A stretch of 64,000 nucleotides of DNA, taken from NCBI RefSeq assembly GCF_001426645.1, contig NZ_LMEX01000002.1, positions 1-64,000 of the forward strand, in the 5' to 3' direction. Of this stretch, positions 29,057 to 38,251 are shown one piece after another. Origin of the DNA: Rhodanobacter sp. Root480 (GTDB lineage: Bacteria; Pseudomonadota; Gammaproteobacteria; Xanthomonadales; Rhodanobacteraceae). Positions within the stretch are counted from its first letter, which is position 1, and every line of letters begins with the position of its first letter. The notes under the pieces were generated by a model. That model saw only the letters and a program-made list of their open reading frames with translations, ran no database searches and had not been told where the DNA came from. A program made the translations under genes and the position numbers.

Positions 29057-30295
29057 TCACACCGACCTCGTCGCCACCACCGGCGGTACCGCCGAGGCGC
29101 GCAGCGCGGGGCCGAGTACGGCGAGCTGGCCCAGCAGCCACAGCGCCAGCGCGCCGATCGGCAGATAGAACAAAGGCAATCGCGACACTTCGTAATGCGT
29201 CATCAATACCGCGTTCAAGCCGAACGCCAGCGCCATGCCCAATACGATGCCGGCGCCCACGATCAGGAAATTCTCGGTCTGGAAGTAGCGCAGGATGTCG
29301 CCGCGGGTGGCGCCGATGGCGCGGCGGATGCCGATGCTGCGCGTGCGCTGCTGTACCCAGAAATTGGCCAGGCCGGCGATGCCCAGTGCGGTGACGAACA
29401 ACAGGCCCAGCCCGGCGGCGACGAGCAGGCCGATCATGGTCGTGTCGCGCTGGAAGAAGCGCGCGCGCATGTCGGTGTATGGCTCCATCCGGTCGGGGTT
29501 GACCAGGCGATTGGGACTCGCCGCCAGCAGTGCCTGGCGGCCTTCGCGGAGCAGCCGCGCGCGATCCTGCGGCGCGCTGCGCAGCACGTAGGTCACGGTG
29601 CGCCCGTCGGGTTTCTGCGGCCAGACCACGCTGTAGCCGTCTACGGCTGGCGTGCGCAGATTGGGGCGCAACAGAGTGTCGACCACCCCAACCACACGGA
29701 TCACCGCATCACCCAGGTACATCGACTGACCCAGCGGGTCCTTGCCGGGGTACAAGCGCTGCGCCAGTGCGCGTGTGATCACCGCCACCGCCGGTTTGTG
29801 CGCGCTGCCAACCACGTAATCGTCCGATGTGAAATCGCGTCCCGCGATCAGGCGCAGGCCGAGCGTGCCGATCAGGCCCTCGGTCCCGTCGTACATGCTC
29901 GGCTGCACGCAACTCGTACCGTCTGCCGAACGCCGCGCCATGGCCTGCTTCCTCGATGCGTCGTCAGGGCAGACCCCGTACGAATCGTCGCTCTGGCTCA
30001 ACGGCAGCGACCAGCTCACCGCCGCCACCGAACGCACGCCCGACATGGCGCGCAACACGGCCAGGTCGGTGGCATGTCGGGCCTGCGCATTTTCACGCGC
30101 GGTATAGCCGGAACTATGGATCACCGACAGCTCGTTCTCGGCGATGCCGGTGGCGACACTCACGCGCTGTACTCGCTGCGCGACGAGAAAGACCACGTTG
30201 CAAACGATGGCGCAGGTGAAAGCCACCTGCAGTACCAGCAGTACGGCGGTAAGCCGGTGCCGGCGCAACGAGGAGAGGATGGGAAGGATCTGCAC
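29057..30295 (-). CDS. MacB/FtsX-type permease, type B, pair 5
   Basis: 412 residues. It begins with GTG at 30295, ten nucleotides after the type A gene and preceded by GAGGAG; the longer frame only reads through the upstream gene. One N-terminal helix, a large periplasmic domain and three C-terminal helices with the ATPase-coupling motif RSIGIRRAIGATRGDI; the end is PPVVATRSV, as in the other B copies. The periplasmic part has an extra cysteine-containing insert (YGVCPDD and TSCVQPS). No nucleotide-binding domain. Last permease of the array, next to the regulator. Confidence 0.9.
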   Translation of the reverse strand: MQILPILSSLRRHRLTAVLLVLQVAFTCAIVCNVVFLVAQRVQRVSVATGIAENELSVIHSSGYTARENAQARHATDLAVLRAMSGVRSVAAVSWSLPLSQSDDSYGVCPDDASRKQAMARRSADGTSCVQPSMYDGTEGLIGTLGLRLIAGRDFTSDDYVVGSAHKPAVAVITRALAQRLYPGKDPLGQSMYLGDAVIRVVGVVDTLLRPNLRTPAVDGYSVVWPQKPDGRTVTYVLRSAPQDRARLLREGRQALLAASPNRLVNPDRMEPYTDMRARFFQRDTTMIGLLVAAGLGLLFVTALGIAGLANFWVQQRTRSIGIRRAIGATRGDILRYFQTENFLIVGAGIVLGMALAFGLNAVLMTHYEVSRLPLFYLPIGALALWLLGQLAVLGPALRASAVPPVVATRSV

Positions 30296-30305
30296 GGGAA
30301 TCTCC

Positions 30306-31622
30306 TCACGACGCCTTGAGTTGCAATGCCGGCGCCACACGGCAGGCACGCCACGCGGGCAGCAGGCCGGCCAGCACACTGGCCAGCACCGCCAGCACGA
30401 ACGTGCCGGCGAGCATGGAAGGATCCATCTGCGCGATTCTTGCGTAGTCATCGGGCCGGTGGCGCACGCTCCACAGGCCGAGCTGGGCTATGGCGAGCCC
30501 GAGCGTGCCGCCGGCCACGCCGATCAATGCCGATTCCACGCCCAACTGCACGAAGATGTCGCGCCGTCGCGCCCCGAGCGCACGGCGCACACTGATCTCG
30601 CCGCTGCGGCGCAGGAATTTCGCCAGCAACAGCGCCACGATGTTGACCATGCACACGAACAGGAAGCCCAGGGCCAGCCATAGCTGCAGGTGTACGTCGT
30701 TCGGCACCAGGTTCCGGTGTGCCAGCCAGTCCATCAGGCCGAACAGCGCCGCTTCCGTCGGCGGCCGCTGGAATCGACCCAGCGCCTTCTGCTGCGCCGA
30801 GTAGTTGACCAGGTAGCGGCGGTAGTCGGCGACCTGTGCCGGCGTGTCCAACTGCACCCAGAACTGCAGCCAGCTCATGGCGGCGCCACGCTTGCTCGAC
30901 CCGGCCTTTTCATCGTCGCTCCAGCCGGACTCGTTCCCACTGACCGGCAGGTCCTCGTTCACGGCCACCGACAGCGGCAGGAAGAAGGTATCGATGTCAC
31001 TGAACTGGGAACCGGTGCTGTCCGCGTAGAACTGGGGCGCTGGATCCCACCGGGAAACCACGCCGACCACGCGGTAGTCCAGCTCGCCGAGCCGCGCCGT
31101 GCGACCCACCACGTCGGCGCGGCCAAACAGCTTGCGCGCCAGCTCGTCCGACAGCACGACCACGTGGGCACCGGCCGCATCGTCCTCCGCGCTCCAGCCG
31201 GCACCGTACTCGAACGGCACGCCGAACAGCGCAAAGAAGTCCGCCGTGGTGTAGCGCCCTGCGGCGTAGAGCGCCTGCAATCCGGACTGGACCGGCAACG
31301 CCAGCAAGGTGCCGCCCGCCATCGCCGCCTGGCGCACGCCGCGGTGCGCGCGCAACAGGGACATCGCATCGGGCCAGGTGAGGTTGTCGGCAGGATCGGG
31401 ACCGTTGCCGCCGTGCGTGTAATCCAGCGGCAGCGGATCAAGGTGCGGCGTATAGAGATGCGCGCTGCGCTCCGGCAGCGGGTCGTTGGTCATCACGTGC
31501 AACACCGTGATCATCGTCATGCTGGCCCCGATGCCCAGGCCGATCGCTAGCACCATCAGTGCGGTGAGCACCGGGTTTCGCTTCAGGCTGCGCAGCGCAA
31601 GTTCCATGTAATAAGCAAACAT
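30306..31622 (-). CDS. MacB/FtsX-type permease, type A, pair 5
   Basis: 438 residues starting MFAYYMELALRSLKRNPVLT at 31622, with AAGGGG upstream. N-terminal helix, MacB-type periplasmic core, three C-terminal helices and coupling motif GEISVRRALGARRRDI; the end is APALQLKAS. It is the only A-type copy lacking the two periplasmic cysteines conserved in the other four (CVW is replaced by MSW). It follows the hydrolase gene by 37 nt and precedes its B partner by 10 nt. Confidence 0.9.
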   Translation of the reverse strand: MFAYYMELALRSLKRNPVLTALMVLAIGLGIGASMTMITVLHVMTNDPLPERSAHLYTPHLDPLPLDYTHGGNGPDPADNLTWPDAMSLLRAHRGVRQAAMAGGTLLALPVQSGLQALYAAGRYTTADFFALFGVPFEYGAGWSAEDDAAGAHVVVLSDELARKLFGRADVVGRTARLGELDYRVVGVVSRWDPAPQFYADSTGSQFSDIDTFFLPLSVAVNEDLPVSGNESGWSDDEKAGSSKRGAAMSWLQFWVQLDTPAQVADYRRYLVNYSAQQKALGRFQRPPTEAALFGLMDWLAHRNLVPNDVHLQLWLALGFLFVCMVNIVALLLAKFLRRSGEISVRRALGARRRDIFVQLGVESALIGVAGGTLGLAIAQLGLWSVRHRPDDYARIAQMDPSMLAGTFVLAVLASVLAGLLPAWRACRVAPALQLKAS

Positions 31623-31659
31623 CCCATTCCCCTTGAATGGCTGGCGGAAGCGTGGACGA

Positions 31660-32850
31660 TCAATCGCCGCGGGTGATTTCCGCCGGTGCCGCATCGCCGG
31701 CTTTCCGGGCAAACGGCAACGCATCCGTCACCAGGTGCATCAGGAATCGGCCCGGTTGATCCTGCATCACCATGTGCGCCGATTCCGCGAACAGCACCAG
31801 GTGCTTCGACGGCGCCTGGATGCGGTCGAACCATTGCTCGGCCAGTTCGTGCGAGGTGGTGTAGTCGTGCTGCCCGACGAACAGGATCACCGGGCAGCGG
31901 AACGCCGTCACGTTGTCGAGATTCAGGCTGAGCAGCGGCTGCAGCAGGTGATGGAGCGTGTACAGGCTGCCCTTGCCGATCGCAGCGAGCTCAGCCTGGC
32001 TGTAATCGGGCGAGAGAGCGCCGGCGTCGGTGTCGTAGGAGAAGTCCCTGCGGCCATAGGCCAGGCCGCCGTAGTAGGCCTCCCACTTGCTGCGCGTGCC
32101 AATGCGCGGGATCGTCATGGGCCCCGTGCCCGGATAGGGCATCAACGCCTCCAGCTCGCGCACGGCAGCCTGGTTGTGGTCGGCCTTAGCCTTGCGCAGG
32201 GCGAAGGCGAAGCCGATCTCCTCGTTCCTGCGAACGTTCACCACCTGGCCGACGCCGATGTAGGCGTAGAACCAATCCGGATGCCGCTGCGCCAGCCGCG
32301 TACCCAGCACGGTGCCCCAGGAATGACCGAGCAGGAAAATCTTCTGCTTGTCGTAGTGCTTGCGCAGGTATTGCACGAGTTGCGCAGCGTCATCGGTCAT
32401 GCCGGCGACGGTCATGCCCGGCGACATCTGCGCTTCGGTGTTGGCCGCGTAGGTCTTGCCGGCGCCGCGCTGATCCCACTGCACGACGGTGAAGTAGTCC
32501 TCCCACGGCGACTGGAACGTGTAGCTGGTCGGCATCACCACCGACGCCGGGCCACCGTGGAGAAACAGCAGGATCGGATTGCGGCGGTCGCGCCCGCGAA
32601 TCGACACCCACTGGTCGATGCCGCCGATACGCAGCTTGATGCGTTCGTCCACGCCGTTGGGTGAAACGATGCGACGGGTGTTGTCGATGATGCCGGTGAT
32701 CTCGTCACGCGAAAACATTCGGGGCGTGGCACTCGATGATGCCGACACTGCCGGGGCATCTGCTGGCGCGGGCGTCGCCCACGCCGCACGCGCCATCGTG
32801 GCCACGGCGACGGTCGCCATGCAAAGAAGTGTCATGCGGAAAGTGTTCAT
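31660..32850 (-). CDS. Secreted alpha/beta hydrolase, proline-iminopeptidase-like (S33)
   Basis: 396 residues with an N-terminal signal peptide (MNTFRMTLLCMATVAVATMA). The oxyanion segment LLFLHGGPAS, nucleophile elbow GHSWGT, acid in VGQHDYTT and catalytic His in ESAHMVM fit the prolyl aminopeptidase-like hydrolases. It is placed between permease pairs 4 and 5 of the array and co-oriented, so it may process an exported or periplasmic substrate of the transporter. The frame is open 49 codons further upstream without similarity. Confidence 0.85.
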   Translation of the reverse strand: MNTFRMTLLCMATVAVATMARAAWATPAPADAPAVSASSSATPRMFSRDEITGIIDNTRRIVSPNGVDERIKLRIGGIDQWVSIRGRDRRNPILLFLHGGPASVVMPTSYTFQSPWEDYFTVVQWDQRGAGKTYAANTEAQMSPGMTVAGMTDDAAQLVQYLRKHYDKQKIFLLGHSWGTVLGTRLAQRHPDWFYAYIGVGQVVNVRRNEEIGFAFALRKAKADHNQAAVRELEALMPYPGTGPMTIPRIGTRSKWEAYYGGLAYGRRDFSYDTDAGALSPDYSQAELAAIGKGSLYTLHHLLQPLLSLNLDNVTAFRCPVILFVGQHDYTTSHELAEQWFDRIQAPSKHLVLFAESAHMVMQDQPGRFLMHLVTDALPFARKAGDAAPAEITRGD

Positions 32851-32929
32851 TGAAACTCCATGTTGGAAGTGCCGGAAACAGAACCACCGATACGAGCCTT
32901 CACCGCGACATGTCCCGAGAGGCAACCCA

Positions 32930-34147
32930 TCACACGCTGCGCGTGGCCACCACCGGCGGCACCGCTGCTGCACGCAGCGCGGGGCCGAGCACGGCAAGCT
33001 GCCCCAGCCCCCACAGCGTCAGTGCACCGATCGGCAGGTAGTGAACCGGCAGGCGTGGCAATTCGTAGTGCTGCATCAGCAACAGGTTCAGGCCGAACGC
33101 CAGCGCCATGCCCAGCACGATGCCGCCGCTGACGATCAGGAAATTCTCGATCTGGAAGTAGCGCAGGATGTCGCCGCGCGTGGCGCCGATGGCGCGGCGG
33201 ATGCCGATCTGTCGACGGCGCTGCTGCACCCAGAAGCTGGCCAGGCCGACGATGCCCAGCGCGGTGACGCCGAGCAGGGTGACGATCACGCCAAGCAGCA
33301 GGTTGATCATGATGCGATCGGACTCGAAGTAGGTCGTGCGCAGGTCGCTCACGGTCTGGCTGTTTTCCTGATCCAGCACCACATCGGGGGCAATCTTCGC
33401 CACGGCGTCGCGCGCGTTGTGCAGCACGCGCGGCAGATCGTGCGGGTCGGCACGCAGCAGGTACGTGCCGGCCAGCGAGCCGCCCGGCAGCGTGGGCGTG
33501 AACACCGTCCACTCCGTTGCCTGCGTGCCCCAATCATGCGGATGCGCACGCGCCAGATGATCGACCACACCCATCACGCGGAAGTGCAGCTTGTCGCACC
33601 AGAAGTCCTTGCCCAGCGGGCTTTCCCCCGGCCAGGCGTGATCCGCCAGCGCGCGACTGACCAGCACCTGCGCATCCGGCGGCGCGAAGTTGGTGGCAGG
33701 GCGATAGTCGTCCGCCTGCGGCAGGCGGCCCTCGACCAGCTTCAGGCCCAGCGCCTGGTACGTGCCCGGGCCACCCAGCACGAAATCCACCACGCCGATC
33801 GTGTTCTTGAAACTGCCGGGGTCGTGCGAAATGCCGGCAGCGCCGGCCTGGGTCCCGAACGGCACCTGGTTGATCAGGGTGACCGACTGCATGCCAGGGA
33901 TGGTGCGCAAGCCGGTCAGCATGCGTGCATTGAGGTCTGCGGCCTGGCTGGGGTCGAAGCCATTGACCGTCAGCACCGCCAGCGCGCTTTCATCGACACC
34001 GCTGTTTATCTGGATCAGCTTCCAGCGCTGCACCACCAGGAAACACGCGTTGCACAGCACGGCGCAAGCCAGCGCAATTTCCATGGCGATCAGCAGCGTG
34101 GCGAGCCGATGGCGACGCAAGGCGGCGAGTATGGGTCGAATCTGCAT
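32930..34147 (-). CDS. MacB/FtsX-type permease, type B, pair 4
   Basis: 405 residues. ATG at 34147 (MQIRPILAALRRHRL) has GAGGAGG at good spacing; a second ATG two codons earlier is too close to that RBS. Type B architecture: N-terminal helix with Cys (CAVLCNACF), periplasmic core, three C-terminal helices, coupling motif RQIGIRRAIGATRGDI and end PPVVATRSV. Separated from its A partner by 11 nt and followed after 79 nt by the hydrolase gene. Confidence 0.9.
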   Translation of the reverse strand: MQIRPILAALRRHRLATLLIAMEIALACAVLCNACFLVVQRWKLIQINSGVDESALAVLTVNGFDPSQAADLNARMLTGLRTIPGMQSVTLINQVPFGTQAGAAGISHDPGSFKNTIGVVDFVLGGPGTYQALGLKLVEGRLPQADDYRPATNFAPPDAQVLVSRALADHAWPGESPLGKDFWCDKLHFRVMGVVDHLARAHPHDWGTQATEWTVFTPTLPGGSLAGTYLLRADPHDLPRVLHNARDAVAKIAPDVVLDQENSQTVSDLRTTYFESDRIMINLLLGVIVTLLGVTALGIVGLASFWVQQRRRQIGIRRAIGATRGDILRYFQIENFLIVSGGIVLGMALAFGLNLLLMQHYELPRLPVHYLPIGALTLWGLGQLAVLGPALRAAAVPPVVATRSV

Positions 34148-34158
34148 GGTCATCCTCC

Positions 34159-35460
34159 TCACAGCGCCTTGAGTTGCCAGGCGGGCACCACGCGGCTGGC
34201 GCGCAGCGCGGGTATCACCCCGGCCAGCAGGCTCGCTGCTATCGCCATGACGAAGGTGGCCAGGAACATGCCGGTGTCCAGATGCGCGAGATGGGCGTAA
34301 TCCACCGGTTGCTGTCGCACCAGCCACAAGCCGGCCAGCGTCAGCAGCCAGCCGAAGAACCCGCCAAGCAGACCGATCACGCCGGCTTCCACCAGGCACT
34401 GCGCAAAGATCGCGCGACGGCTCGCGCCGAGCGCGCGGCGCACGCCGATCTCACCGCTGCGGCGCAGGAACTTCGCCAGCAACAAACCCACCGCGTTGAA
34501 CAGGCAGATCGCGAGGAAAGCCGACGCCAGCCATGCCTGCAGGCGTACATCGCCAGGCACCATGCCGCGTGCGGTCAGCATCGTCATCACGTCACGCATC
34601 CGCACATGCTCCCTGCCCGTCGCAAACCGCCCCGACGCCTTCTGCTGATCCGCGTAATCGCCCACGAAGCGCGCATAGGCCGCCGCCTTCGCCGGGCTGT
34701 CCAGCTCCGCCCACAACCACACCCACACGCAATCCGCGTTCTGCAGGTGGTGCGTATCCTCCGGCACATGCCAGCAGGTGTAGGGCAGGAAATTGCCCTC
34801 GTTGATTTCCATGCTGCTGGTGAACGGCGCAAATACATCCTCCGTCTTGCTGAAGTTCTGCGGCCACGGGTCGTAGAACAGCGGCGTGGGTCGCCATGGT
34901 TTGAGCACGCCCACGATGCGCACGTCGGTGTCGCGCACTCTCAGGCTGCGGCCGACGCTGTTGGCGCCACCGAACAGCTTGTCGTTCAGATCGTGCGAGA
35001 TCACCACCACGCGTGCGTGGCGAGCGTCGTCTTCCGCGCTCCAGCCGGAGCCGTACTGGAACGGCACCTGGAACATCGGGAAGAAATCCGCGGAGGTGGA
35101 AAGCAGGCCCAGCATCAGCGGTGGTCGACCGGTTTCCGCTGCGCGCACCTTCACGGAACTGCTGGTAAGGATGGCCTGGCGATCGGCGCGGTGCGCGCTC
35201 CACAGATCCACCGCCGAGCGGTAATCCATCATGGCATAAGGCTCGGCGTGGTCCGCTCTGGCAGGATTCTCGGGATCGAGCTGCGGGAAATACAGCACGC
35301 TGCTCTTGCCGGGTATCGGGTCGCCGGACAACAGGTGCACCACGGTGAGCGTCGTCATGCTCGCGCCGATACCCACGGCAATGGCCACCACCATCAGCGC
35401 GGTGAGCACCTTGTTGCGTTTGAGGCTGCGCAGCGCGAGGTTGAGGTAGTAGGTGAACAC
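34159..35460 (-). CDS. MacB/FtsX-type permease, type A, pair 4
   Basis: 433 residues starting MFTYYLNLALRSLKRNKVLT. Type A pattern with periplasmic Cys pair (YTCWHV and DCVWVW), coupling motif GEIGVRRALGASRRAI and end VPAWQLKAL. The MacB family couples cytoplasmic ATP hydrolysis to mechanical movement of the periplasmic domain; this protein needs an ATPase in trans, presumably the one at 43837. Its upstream gap holds a long palindromic repeat. Confidence 0.9.
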   Translation of the reverse strand: MFTYYLNLALRSLKRNKVLTALMVVAIAVGIGASMTTLTVVHLLSGDPIPGKSSVLYFPQLDPENPARADHAEPYAMMDYRSAVDLWSAHRADRQAILTSSSVKVRAAETGRPPLMLGLLSTSADFFPMFQVPFQYGSGWSAEDDARHARVVVISHDLNDKLFGGANSVGRSLRVRDTDVRIVGVLKPWRPTPLFYDPWPQNFSKTEDVFAPFTSSMEINEGNFLPYTCWHVPEDTHHLQNADCVWVWLWAELDSPAKAAAYARFVGDYADQQKASGRFATGREHVRMRDVMTMLTARGMVPGDVRLQAWLASAFLAICLFNAVGLLLAKFLRRSGEIGVRRALGASRRAIFAQCLVEAGVIGLLGGFFGWLLTLAGLWLVRQQPVDYAHLAHLDTGMFLATFVMAIAASLLAGVIPALRASRVVPAWQLKAL

Positions 35461-35482
35461 CTTCGGTGACTCCTTCGGAGGA

Positions 35483-35571
35483 GGGAATGGGGAATCGGGA
35501 ATAGGGAATGGGAAAAGCCAGAGCGGGCCGCTGTTGCTCTACCGATTCCCTATTCCCGATTCCCCATTCCC
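35483..35571. repeat. Intergenic inverted repeat, GGGAATC family, between pairs 3 and 4
   Basis: GGGAATGGGGAATCGGGAAT at the left and its complement at the right flank a spacer containing AAAAGCCAGAGCGGGCCGCT. The arms, the spacer and the adjoining CTCCTTCGGAG segment closely match the copy at 38152, indicating that the spacer was duplicated with the permease pair. Confidence 0.88.
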
Positions 35572-35581
35572 TGCTTGTTGA

Positions 35582-36811
35582 TCACACTGATCGCGTGGCC
35601 ACTACCGGCGGCACCGCCGCCGCGCGCAATGCAGGCCCCAGCACGGCCACTTGCCCGATCAGCCACAACGCGATCGCGCCCACTGGGAAATAGACGGCCG
35701 GCAGGCGCGGCAATTCGTAATGCATCATCAAAAACAGGTTGATGCCGTAGGCCAGCACCATGCCCAGCGCTATGCCGATGGTGGCCAGCAGGAAATTTTC
35801 GGTCTGGAAGTAGACGAGGATGTTGCGCCGGGTGGCGCCCAGCGCGCGGCGCACGCCGATGGTGCGGCGGCGTTGCGCCACCCAGAAACTGGCCAGCCCC
35901 ACGATGCCCAGCGCGGTGACGATCAGCAGCGCGGCAATCGCTCCCACCAGGATGCCGGCCATGGAGCGGTCGTTCTCGAAGAACTTCTCGCGCACCTCGT
36001 CATAGGTGCGCTGGGTGGTGACCACACGCCGCGGGTCGGCCTTCTTCAACGCGGCCACCGCCGCCTTCAGCACGGCATGGCGATCCTGCGGATGGGTGCG
36101 GATGAGATAGCTCTGGTCTTTCCCGGCGCCCATGAACATCGGCAGGATCATCGAATACTGCGCGGTGGCGTCGTCGTAGGCGTTGGCACGCGCCAGTTGC
36201 TCGATCACACCGACCACCCGCACGCCGATCGGCCCCAGGTAGACCATCTTGCCCAGCGCCTCGCCGCCCGGCCACAAGCGTTGCGCCATCGCCTGCGTGA
36301 TCACCGTGACCGGGGCGATGACTTTCGTGTCGCCATCGGCCAGTGCCTTGAGCACGACGTCCGAGTCGAGCACTTCTTCGGGACGCAGGTAGCGCCCCGC
36401 CAGCAGGCGCAGGCCCATCGTGGGGCCCAGGTCCACGCCGAAATAGGTGCCGGCGTTGAGGGTCGGCTGGCGCTGCGTGGGCTCGAGCATGATGTTGGCG
36501 TTCGATGACGACGCGCCCAGCGGTACCTGGTTCACCAGCGTCGCGGCCTGCACGCCAGGCACCTGCCGGATGACGGCCAGATCCTCCCGCGCCCGCGCGT
36601 AGATATCCGGCAAGGGCGCCACTTCGGCCACCTGTATCTGCACCAGGGCGTGCTCGTCGATGCCGGTGGACATCTGCATGTGCTGCAGGCGGTGGTTGAT
36701 CATGAACACCGCGTTGCAGACGATCGCGCAGGTCAGCGCGATTTCCAGTATCAGCAACCATGCGGTGGTCTTGTGCCGTCGCAGTGTGGAGAGAATCGGT
36801 CGCAGTTCCAT
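35582..36811 (-). CDS. MacB/FtsX-type permease, type B, pair 3
   Basis: 409 residues, ATG at 36811 (MELRPILSTLRRHKTTAWLL). The open frame of 882 codons that continues upstream is antisense-like reading through the type A gene and is not coding. Type B features: helix with AIVCNAVF, periplasmic core, three C-terminal helices, coupling motif RTIGVRRALGATRRNI and end PPVVATRSV. It starts 11 nt after its A partner. Confidence 0.9.
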   Translation of the reverse strand: MELRPILSTLRRHKTTAWLLILEIALTCAIVCNAVFMINHRLQHMQMSTGIDEHALVQIQVAEVAPLPDIYARAREDLAVIRQVPGVQAATLVNQVPLGASSSNANIMLEPTQRQPTLNAGTYFGVDLGPTMGLRLLAGRYLRPEEVLDSDVVLKALADGDTKVIAPVTVITQAMAQRLWPGGEALGKMVYLGPIGVRVVGVIEQLARANAYDDATAQYSMILPMFMGAGKDQSYLIRTHPQDRHAVLKAAVAALKKADPRRVVTTQRTYDEVREKFFENDRSMAGILVGAIAALLIVTALGIVGLASFWVAQRRRTIGVRRALGATRRNILVYFQTENFLLATIGIALGMVLAYGINLFLMMHYELPRLPAVYFPVGAIALWLIGQVAVLGPALRAAAVPPVVATRSV

Positions 36812-36822
36812 CCGTGTCGTCC

Positions 36823-38130
36823 TCAATTGCTCTTGAGCTGCAGGGCGGGCGGCACCTGGCAGGCGCGCCAGGCGGGCAGCATGCCGGCGACCAGGGTGGA
36901 ACCCAGCGCCAGTGCAAAGGTGACCAGCAACATGCTGCCGTCCAGATGCGCCAGCGCGGCATAGCTGGACGGGCGCTGCCGCACCGCCCACAACCCCAGG
37001 CCCGCCAACAGCAGACCGCCCACGCCACCGACGATGCCCACCACGCCCGACTCCACCAGCAACTGCGCGAACAGCGAACGTTTGGACGCCCCCAGCGCGC
37101 GACGCACGCCGAGGTCGGCGGCGCGACGCATGAACTTGGCCAGCATCAAGCCGATCGTGTTGACCAGGCACACCAGCAGGAAGCCGAATGCCAACCCGGT
37201 CTGCAGGCGCACGTCGTCCGGCACCACTTTTTCGTGGGCCAGCCACTGCATCACGTTGCGCAGGCGCACGTTCGGCGGCCTCACGAAGCGTCCCAGCGCT
37301 TTCTGCTCCTGCGAGTAATGCACCAGGAACTGCTCGTAGGCGGCAACCTTCGCCGCGCTGTCCAGCTGCACCCAGAACTGCAACCACACGCAGCTTTCGC
37401 CGGGGTAGATCCGGCCCACACCACCGGCGCCCTTGCCCCAGCAGTCGTTGGAACCGTGGCGCTCCAGCTTCAAACCCATGGCCGTCTGCAACGGCACGAA
37501 CACCTGCTCGGTACGGCCGAACGAGCCGGTATTGAGATCGTAGAAATGCGGATTGGGCGCCCAGTCGTCGAGCACGCCCACGATGCGGAAACGGGTGTCG
37601 GCGATGCGCAGCGTGCGGCCCACGCTGTCGGCGCCACCGAAGAGGCGGCCGTTGAGCTCGCCATTGATCACCACGTCGCGTGCCCTGGTCTCGTCGTCGA
37701 AGGCATTCCAGCCGCGGCCATAGCGAAACGGCGCGCCGAACATAGGGAAGAAATCGGCGGTAGTGAAACGCGCCTCCACGTAGAACGGATCGACCACCGC
37801 GGAATCGGACTGCACCGGCACGTAACCGCCGGTCATCAACGCCTGTCGATCGGCCCGCTTGGCATGCAGCAGGTTGAGCCCGTCGATCAGGGTGACCTGC
37901 TCCGGCGGCTCCTCGCCCGGCATCTGGCCACTGTCGTCGCGCGGATCGATCTGCGGGTAGTACAAGGTATCGCTGCGCCCGGGCAACGGATCGCCCGACA
38001 ACACGTGCAGCACCGTAAGCGTGGTCATGCTGGCACCGATGCCCAGCGCGATCGCCAGCACCATCAGCACGGTAAGCGCCTTGTTGCGCCTGAGGCTGCG
38101 CAGGGCCAGGTCGAGGTAGTAACCGAACAC
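36823..38130 (-). CDS. MacB/FtsX-type permease, type A, pair 3
   Basis: 435 residues starting MFGYYLDLALRSLRRNKALT. Type A features: periplasmic Cys pair (NDCWGK and SCVWLQ), coupling motif ADLGVRRALGASKRSL and end PPALQLKSN. No ATPase domain. Confidence 0.9.
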   Translation of the reverse strand: MFGYYLDLALRSLRRNKALTVLMVLAIALGIGASMTTLTVLHVLSGDPLPGRSDTLYYPQIDPRDDSGQMPGEEPPEQVTLIDGLNLLHAKRADRQALMTGGYVPVQSDSAVVDPFYVEARFTTADFFPMFGAPFRYGRGWNAFDDETRARDVVINGELNGRLFGGADSVGRTLRIADTRFRIVGVLDDWAPNPHFYDLNTGSFGRTEQVFVPLQTAMGLKLERHGSNDCWGKGAGGVGRIYPGESCVWLQFWVQLDSAAKVAAYEQFLVHYSQEQKALGRFVRPPNVRLRNVMQWLAHEKVVPDDVRLQTGLAFGFLLVCLVNTIGLMLAKFMRRAADLGVRRALGASKRSLFAQLLVESGVVGIVGGVGGLLLAGLGLWAVRQRPSSYAALAHLDGSMLLVTFALALGSTLVAGMLPAWRACQVPPALQLKSN

Positions 38131-38151
38131 CTTCGGTGTCTCCTTTGGAGA

Positions 38152-38241
38152 TGGGAATGGGGAATCGGGAATCGGGAATGGGAAAAGCCAGGGCGGGCCG
38201 CTGTTGCTCTACCGATTCCCCATTCCCCATTCCCCATTCCC
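38152..38241. repeat. Intergenic inverted repeat, GGGAATC family, between pairs 2 and 3
   Basis: Near copy of the 35483 repeat, including the internal spacer AAAAGCCAGGGCGGGCCGCT. Confidence 0.88.
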
Positions 38242-38251
38242 TGCTTGTCGA

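Noticed and set aside
35582..38230. 882-codon open frame on the minus strand, apparently a double-length permease
   Set aside because: The upstream half is an out-of-frame reading of the pair 3 type A gene; a normal ATG start (MELRPIL) is at 36811 and all other B copies are about 410 residues.
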